DNA of 64,000 nucleotides from the NCBI GenBank assembly GCA_963662175.1, contig OY759220.1, positions 620,001 through 684,000 on the forward strand. The letters are read 5' to 3'. Source of the DNA: Aradus depressus (taxonomy: Eukaryota; Arthropoda; Insecta; Hemiptera; Aradidae). The notes under the pieces were generated by a model. The model saw only the letters and a program-made list of their open reading frames with translations, did no database searches and was not told where the DNA came from. Made by a program: the position numbers and the translations under genes. Shown in pieces: positions 51,442 to 64,000 of the stretch (its first letter is position 1; every line of letters begins with the position of its first letter).

Positions 51442-52237
51442 ATATAGAACTTTGGAGTTGAAATACATGTGCATTTTTTTTTCTTGACTGATCGACGATA
51501 CCTCTATAACTGACGAAGAAAATGCCTAAAACAAACTCTCAAAAGCCATGACAAGCGAGAGATGCATAGCATAAAGTATTTTAAAAATGTCAGGGTAGTC
51601 TTTCACATATTTTTCTATAAATGTTGAATGTATAACTATAAGTATTACTTTGGAGGTTTAATTCCCAGAAAACATTGCTTATAAAATGTAAAGAATATAC
51701 GATTTTTTTTTTTTTCAGGAAACGGGGGGAGGTGGAGATAAATAAAGTTAACATCGTGTTATGACACCGTATAAGTAAAGAACGAGGCTTTGTCATTATC
51801 AGTTCTCCTGTAACCTCATTGCTACCTCATGATAAAATATTGTGAAACAATTGTTTATTTTTATTGTTTTTTTTGATTTGTTGAGGTAAATACTGATAAT
51901 GATTACTATCCAACGATATAAATTGTAACTTTTGGTGGTATTTCTAGAAAACATTTTTCTAAAAAGTTCTAATCAAGGGTGAAATTAAGTTCTATTATAA
52001 GTATAAAATACAATCTTAGTGACTCGGAAATCAGGAGCGTCAAAAATTAAAAAAAAATATAATTCAAAGTTGACGAGTGACTGATTTTATTCCAGTGCAG
52101 TGATAACAGTTTAACCCACTGCAATGGCCGACCCCAACATGTCCCCTTTCCATATATGCCCCTTTTATACTTTTATTTGACAAGAACTTTTTTTTTTTTT
52201 TTATTTATCCCTATAAGAAGTCAGTTTAAGAGGCAAA
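51442..52237 (+). promoter_or_regulatory. vilse 5' flank (promoter and leader, inferred)
   Basis: AT-rich region upstream of the vilse start codon, with T-runs (52189-52204) shortly before it. There is no protein frame. No core promoter element is convincing, and an upstream non-coding exon is possible. Confidence 0.3.
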
Positions 52238-60938
<8,701 letters not shown>

Positions 60939-61230
60939 TAATGTGTTTTTAGCTATAATTTATTATAAAAATGTATATCCTCATCGTCTCTATAGAAACA
61001 AATTAATAACAAAAATAAATTGAATGGTATTATATATATAAAGAGAATTTGGATCAAATCAGTACTTGTATCAGATAAGGAATTTTGTAAATAGCTAAGA
61101 AGTAATGATTAAAGTGAGTGGGGTGACAATGAACATCGTTTTGTTAGTTAAAGTAGAGCAATATACTTCTTTTAAATTTAATGACTGAAACTTCACTATC
61201 TATGTAAATAACAACATTGCCCATAAATAT

Positions 61231-61519
61231 GTTTTAGTTAGTTATTAAGACTCATGCCTGGGCTTTAACTACAAGGTCATATCGCCTACTACCATAGCGC
61301 TCTTTCGTCGCTCTGGTGGAGCACTAAATTTTGCCTACCTAATTTTATCCACCAAGGATAGGGATTTTTAACGACTATCTGACATCGTTCAGGCTTGGGA
61401 CCTTAACGTTAATCGCTTAACGTCCGAACCAAAGAACGGCATGCTCAAGGTTTTCTCTCCTTCCTCTCTGATAGAAAACCTAAGGGCCTAGGCTGGGTTT
61501 CGAACAAGCGATCTTGAGC
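61231..61519 (-). repeat. SINE, moderately diverged
   Basis: From AGTTAGTTATTAAGACTCAT through 'atcgcctactaccatagcgctctttcgtcgctctggtgg' and TGACATCGTTCAGGCTTGGG to a decayed B box (GGGTTTCGAACAAGCG). A deletion removes the 'acatgagcccgactc' part. Confidence 0.82.
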
Positions 61520-61560
61520 TGTATATATATATATTATATATGTACATATATATATATGTG
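61520..61560. repeat. (TA)n microsatellite
   Basis: TATATATATATATTATATAT with interspersed G/C, next to the SINE end. Confidence 0.85.
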
Positions 61561-62284
61561 ACAAGAAAAAAAAAACAGACAATGACTACAATGGGATGGG
61601 ATGTTAGAGGTGAGATATGAGTGGTATCAGGAGAGCAGACGTAAGGCGGAACTGTCTGTAGTATTGACATACTTTGACTTCCCAAGATGTAGTAGAGCAA
61701 CTTATATATTCAGTCAGCAATTTCATGAAAAAAAAGGGCGAGTTATTTACTCAAAAACTCTAATAATTGACAGTGTAAGTAATGAATGAGATTTGATATG
61801 GCTTTGAGTAAGACACCTATTGATTGATTTTCAGCTAAATTGATCGGTCGAGAGAAAATACTTAGTTGATTGATCAATTCGGGCTGGGCAAGTAGGTACA
61901 TTGGTGACGATTCACTGTCAACTTTTTTATTAAGTATATTCCTTTGTCATCATGCATTTTCAAAAATTAATTCTGGAATCCGTTGATTATTACTTTTGAT
62001 GTTTGTAACTTCGTTTAAATCTGGGGATAACACCCTCTGTCTGGAAAACGTCCCAGGGAGGAAATGGAAGAATTAATTCTTGCTAATGAAAGAGGAAAAC
62101 AGCTGACGGGCGGGTGCCAGGAAATGGAAAATGGATTTATATCGATTTAGAAACGTGAAAAATACATGCACTTTGAAATGTTCTTCTGATTCATCATCTG
62201 ACCTAGATTTAACTGCCAATTCCATCTTGACTACCACATCGTGTATTTTCAAAATGACACGATCCTTTTTGTAGGAATAGATAA

Positions 62285-62470
62285 TTAAAATACACAATTT
62301 CTTTGTCAATCTTCACTATATATTCTCAAATACTCAACTAGTTTCGCCGTGTTAAGGCATTATCAAGAGTCACTTATAAACTCAGGTTATATTAATGATC
62401 AAGAGTCACTTATAAACTCAGGTATAAGTGACTCTTGATAATGCCTTGTGTATTTTAATTATCTTTTCCT
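62285..62470. repeat. Penelope-type fold-back/tail with degenerate hammerhead
   Basis: AGAGTCACTTATAAACTCAG occurs twice directly, and its complement once (62420-62450). The minus strand at 62337-62378 reads GACTCTTGATAATGCCTTAA then CACGGCGAAACTAGTTGAGT: a core UUGAUAA (consensus CUGANGA, two changes), stem II GCC/GGC, GAAA, then ACUC/GAGU as stem I. Confidence 0.5.
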
Positions 62471-62614
62471 AGAATGGAGCTTCACAAAGTAAATCTGGAA
62501 AACATAAATTGTTTGATCCTTTTTGTTTTTTTCTTAAGAATTCTCTTTTGTTTGTCAGTGTTTGTTTTGTTTATCGCTCAAGTAACATGATGTATTCATA
62601 GTATTTTTGTGCTA

Positions 62615-62737
62615 AGTACTTTAATGTGCTGTGATGCTCGCTTCATGTAAATAAGTACTTTAATGTGCTGTGATGCTCGCTTCATGTAAATAAGTACTTT
62701 AATGTGCTGTGATGCTCGCTTCATGTAAATAAGTACA
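62615..62737. repeat. Tandem repeat, 39 bp unit, 3 copies
   Basis: AAGTACTTTAATGTGCTGTG and ATGCTCGCTTCATGTAAAT repeat with a 39 bp period. The copies are identical. Confidence 0.93.
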
Positions 62738-64000
62738 TTTCGTTGTTCATATATGTACAATTTTTTTAAACAATACAAACAATATTGGTAAATGACACAG
62801 CTCGTCTTTTATGCGCTATGATTCTTAACGTTCTTGTATACAATTTTGGGGAATATGTATTATCATAATTATGTTTCTGGCTAATAATCTGTTCTTGTGT
62901 TAAAAGCTTTATTTGTTATTCGCGTTTCCATGTGGAGTTTGGTGGTTTTCAGCTGTTAGTTTATTTTGTTCCATTTTTATTATGTTTTTTTCTGATGAAT
63001 TTGACATTAGGGGTTTGTTGAAACTGGCCCGTCCCAAACGAAGCCAGGTGATCGGTCGTTTCTATACTAATGCTGATCTGGCCGCTGGGGTAAGTAGATT
63101 CTCCTATTTTTGTACTCTCTAGATTTTACTGGAGACAGACTGGGATTGGTTGGCTCATCACAACATCCTTTGTCTGCATACTCGTACAATAAATGTGTAC
63201 TCGATTATACAAAGTATACTTTTTTTTTCCTTTTCTTCAATACCTCTTTAAAATAATATAGATAGTAATTTTCATATATTTTCGGTTCTAATTATTTAAA
63301 ATATGAAGAAAAAAGTATTAATTAAATTAGTAGAAACAAATTAAACTTCAAACTTATCATTTTGATGAAGTGGAGAGGGTTGCTGACTAGAGCTAACATT
63401 GTACAGTTGACTACGTTTTCAAAATGTGTCAAGGATTGCGAGTTCACAAAAATGTAAAGCATAAGTGTTTTTTATTTTATATTTAAAATAAATTAAATTA
63501 ATTGTTAATAACTAACCGGTTAAGGCCAGGGGTTGGTTTAGGTCCATTTTATTTATTGTTAAATCTTGTTTCAGTCCTTGACGGTCGTAAAACAGTTGCT
63601 CATATTAGTTCGTGCGCTGCATTCTATAATATAGATTTCTTGACTAAAAGTTAGATTTATTTACCTGTTATTCTATATTGGGTTAACAATATTTGGTCCT
63701 AACCTGTGAACAGACCGTTATGGCTGTCAACCTTTATAGATATACAGATGCATCAAGTAAGTATTTGAACAACCCCCAAATCATGTTTAGTAGGTAGCTT
63801 GTTTCATGAAAATATGTTGGAAATTTGGGTAGGTCTTACCGACCGGGTGTGTCTATAGCCTTATTTATTATTGATACATTATAATATCCGCTATAAGGAA
63901 AAGTGGGCGAGCATTTTTATTAAGTTACAAGGGGTCATCCTTTCTTCTTAGTAAGTATTATTCTCAACTGCAGGAGAAGAGGCATTGGAAGTAATTAATA
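62738..64000. other. vilse intron 3, right edge of window
   Basis: AT-rich. A segment at 63010-63100 (acceptor-like ACATTAGG, frame ARPKRSQVIGRFYTNADLAA, donor-like GGGTAAGT) is exon-like, but its phase does not follow vilse exon 3 directly and I do not recognise the peptide. Nothing else identified. Confidence 0.35.

Overview
The window is nuclear DNA of an animal, almost certainly an insect. It is AT-rich, its genes are split into short exons with GT-AG introns, and most of it is transposable-element (TE) debris. The protein similarities point to an arthropod. A hemipteran such as a planthopper is my guess, from the style of the Helitron, SINE and XPG/FEN1-like repeats; that guess is weak. 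There is no prokaryotic operon, CRISPR array or rRNA, and I found no convincing tRNA gene.

Two host genes are recognisable and are transcribed divergently. On the minus strand, Fcp1 (the RNA polymerase II CTD phosphatase, CTDP1 in vertebrates) runs from its start codon at 36430 down to at least 12042. I could place ten consecutive exons. Their phases all agree and together they give 530 codons with no stop. On the plus strand, vilse/ARHGAP39 (a WW-domain RhoGAP) starts at 52238 and leaves the window at the right edge. Its first three coding exons carry two WW domains. The C-terminal end of Fcp1 and the MyTH4 and RhoGAP part of vilse were not found here.

Layout: 1-2100, a decayed R1-type LINE (minus). 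2100-5700, Helitron scraps and two tandem repeats. 5697-12030, a 6.3 kb block flanked by inverted repeats, holding an Academ-like DNA transposon with ~500 bp terminal repeats and a helicase-only Helitron. 12042-36430, Fcp1, whose introns hold a mariner inside a SINE, R1 tails, SINEs, a DUF7869 transposon-like gene, Penelope-like fold-backs, Helitrons and an I-type LINE. 36431-52237, the intergenic region: an 80 bp x5 tandem repeat, a PIF/Harbinger element, a retro-copy-like duplicate of Fcp1 exon 1, SINEs, a 7 kb Helitron swollen by a SINE-derived satellite and a LINE, and a broken Tc1 element. 52238-64000, vilse with TE-rich introns and a 2.7 kb minisatellite of 62 bp x44.

The most interesting signals are: hammerhead-ribozyme-like cores in several fold-back repeats; a fragment of unspliced Fcp1 flanked by a perfect 16 bp target-site duplication; a 3' hairpin shared by a LINE and short SINE-like elements; a satellite array that appears to descend from the local SINE; and a DUF7869 gene bracketed by about nine copies of a ~19 bp direct repeat. 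No search tool was run. Family names rest on motif recognition.
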